Program-made: the position numbers and the translations under genes
The notes under the pieces: model-generated
Told to the model about the DNA's origin: nothing
The model's input: the letters and a program-made list of their open reading frames with translations, nothing else
Databases searched by the model: none
Shown here: in pieces, positions 5,254 through 5,431 of the stretch
How the letters are laid out: each line of letters opens with the position of its first letter
Numbering within the stretch: position 1 is the stretch's first letter
DNA from: an uncultured Anaerovibrio sp.
GTDB lineage: Bacteria; Bacillota; Negativicutes; Selenomonadales; Selenomonadaceae
Direction of reading: 5' to 3'
Assembly: GCA_902785445.1 (NCBI GenBank)
Contig: CACZYN010000127.1
Span: 1 to 5,431, forward strand
DNA: 5,431 nucleotides

Positions 5254-5275
5254 ATAAAAAAATAATATCAAAAAG
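5254..5275 (+). promoter_or_regulatory. A-tract, candidate UP element of P2
   Basis: A run of seven A residues (5256-5262), then AATAATATC-like sequence and a further A run (5270-5274), lies immediately upstream of the P2 -35. Such A/T tracts upstream of rRNA promoters commonly bind the RNA polymerase alpha subunit. This is inferred from position and composition only. Confidence 0.45.
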
Positions 5276-5278
5276 TCC

Positions 5279-5307
5279 TTGACAGGATATTGATATTAAG
5301 ATATTAT
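5279..5307 (+). promoter_or_regulatory. rRNA operon promoter P2
   Basis: A perfect TTGACA (5279-5284), a 17-base spacer and TATTAT (5302-5307). The -35, spacer length and -10 sequence match P1, exactly 99 bases downstream. The predicted start near 5314 coincides with the first base of the boxB-like hairpin. Confidence 0.85.
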
Positions 5308-5313
5308 TTAGAA

Positions 5314-5332
5314 GCTGACCCTTTGAGTCGGC
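5314..5332 (+). promoter_or_regulatory. boxB-like hairpin of the rRNA leader
   Basis: GCTGAC (5314-5319) pairs with GTCGGC (5327-5332), including one G-U pair, around a 7-base loop, two bases upstream of boxA. The position and order match the boxB-boxA arrangement of bacterial rRNA antitermination leaders. Confidence 0.6.
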
Positions 5333-5334
5333 GG

Positions 5335-5349
5335 TGTTCTTTGAAAACT
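5335..5349 (+). promoter_or_regulatory. boxA antitermination element of an rRNA operon
   Basis: TGTTCTTTGAAAACT matches, from memory, the boxA sequence upstream of 16S rRNA genes in Firmicutes; the CTAAACAA-type continuation also fits. In the transcript boxA is bound by the NusB-NusE pair to make polymerase resistant to Rho termination. With the two promoters upstream, it is the main evidence that a 16S gene begins shortly beyond the right edge. Confidence 0.8.
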
Positions 5350-5363
5350 AAACAATGCAACAA

Positions 5364-5383
5364 GAATCATGCACACATGATTC
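5364..5383 (+). other. Perfect hairpin in the rRNA leader
   Basis: GAATCATG (5364-5371) and CATGATTC (5376-5383) pair perfectly around a CACA loop, 14 bases after boxA. There is no T-tract, so it is not a terminator. It is probably a structural element of the pre-16S leader. The remainder (5384-5431) shows no gene; the 16S coding start is not reached in the window. Confidence 0.7.
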
Positions 5384-5431
5384 AAGCCAGATGATGGAGC
5401 AGCTTCCAAGAAACGAGCTTTTAGCGAAGTT

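Overview
The window looks like a piece of an anaerobic, low-to-moderate GC Firmicute chromosome. Indolepyruvate:ferredoxin oxidoreductase points to anaerobic metabolism. The promoters are strong sigma-A type (TTGACA, 17 bp, TATTAT), the ribosome binding sites are purine-rich, and the right edge carries a Bacillus/Clostridia-type rRNA leader boxA. A Negativicutes-like host is my best guess, but it comes from overall resemblance and no marker gene proves it. Every supported gene is on the + strand. I saw no mobile element, CRISPR array or tRNA.

Layout. (1) 1-363: the C-terminal part of a low-molecular-weight protein tyrosine phosphatase, cut by the window edge. (2) 364-1143: an AT-rich transcription unit with a near-consensus promoter, a TetR-family regulator and a strong intrinsic terminator. 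(3) 1144-5153: a compact operon with its own extended -10 promoter: iorA, iorB (8 bp overlap), a phenylacetate-CoA ligase paralogue (14 bp gap) and a 66-residue cysteine-rich protein (11 bp gap). (4) 5154-5431: no protein gene. It holds a perfect 15 bp inverted repeat, two tandem sigma-A promoters exactly 99 bp apart, a boxB-like hairpin, a boxA and a further hairpin. This is read as the promoter and antitermination leader of an rRNA operon whose 16S gene should begin just past the right edge.

Function. IorA/IorB would interconvert aryl pyruvates (indolepyruvate, phenylpyruvate) and arylacetyl-CoA with ferredoxin. The ligase would interconvert arylacetyl-CoA and free arylacetate. Together they form a short module for aromatic amino acid fermentation, or in reverse for assimilating arylacetates. 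The upstream TetR protein is a plausible controller, but no operator is proven.

The main anomaly is an in-frame amber codon (TAG, 2482-2484) that cuts iorA at codon 400, inside the thiamine diphosphate-binding domain, at the residue after the GDIGC motif where the family, as I recall it, has tyrosine. Everything downstream stays in frame and looks intact, including both ferredoxin-type clusters. The gene is therefore a very recent nonsense allele, a sequence error, or a recoded or suppressed stop. It does not look like an old pseudogene.
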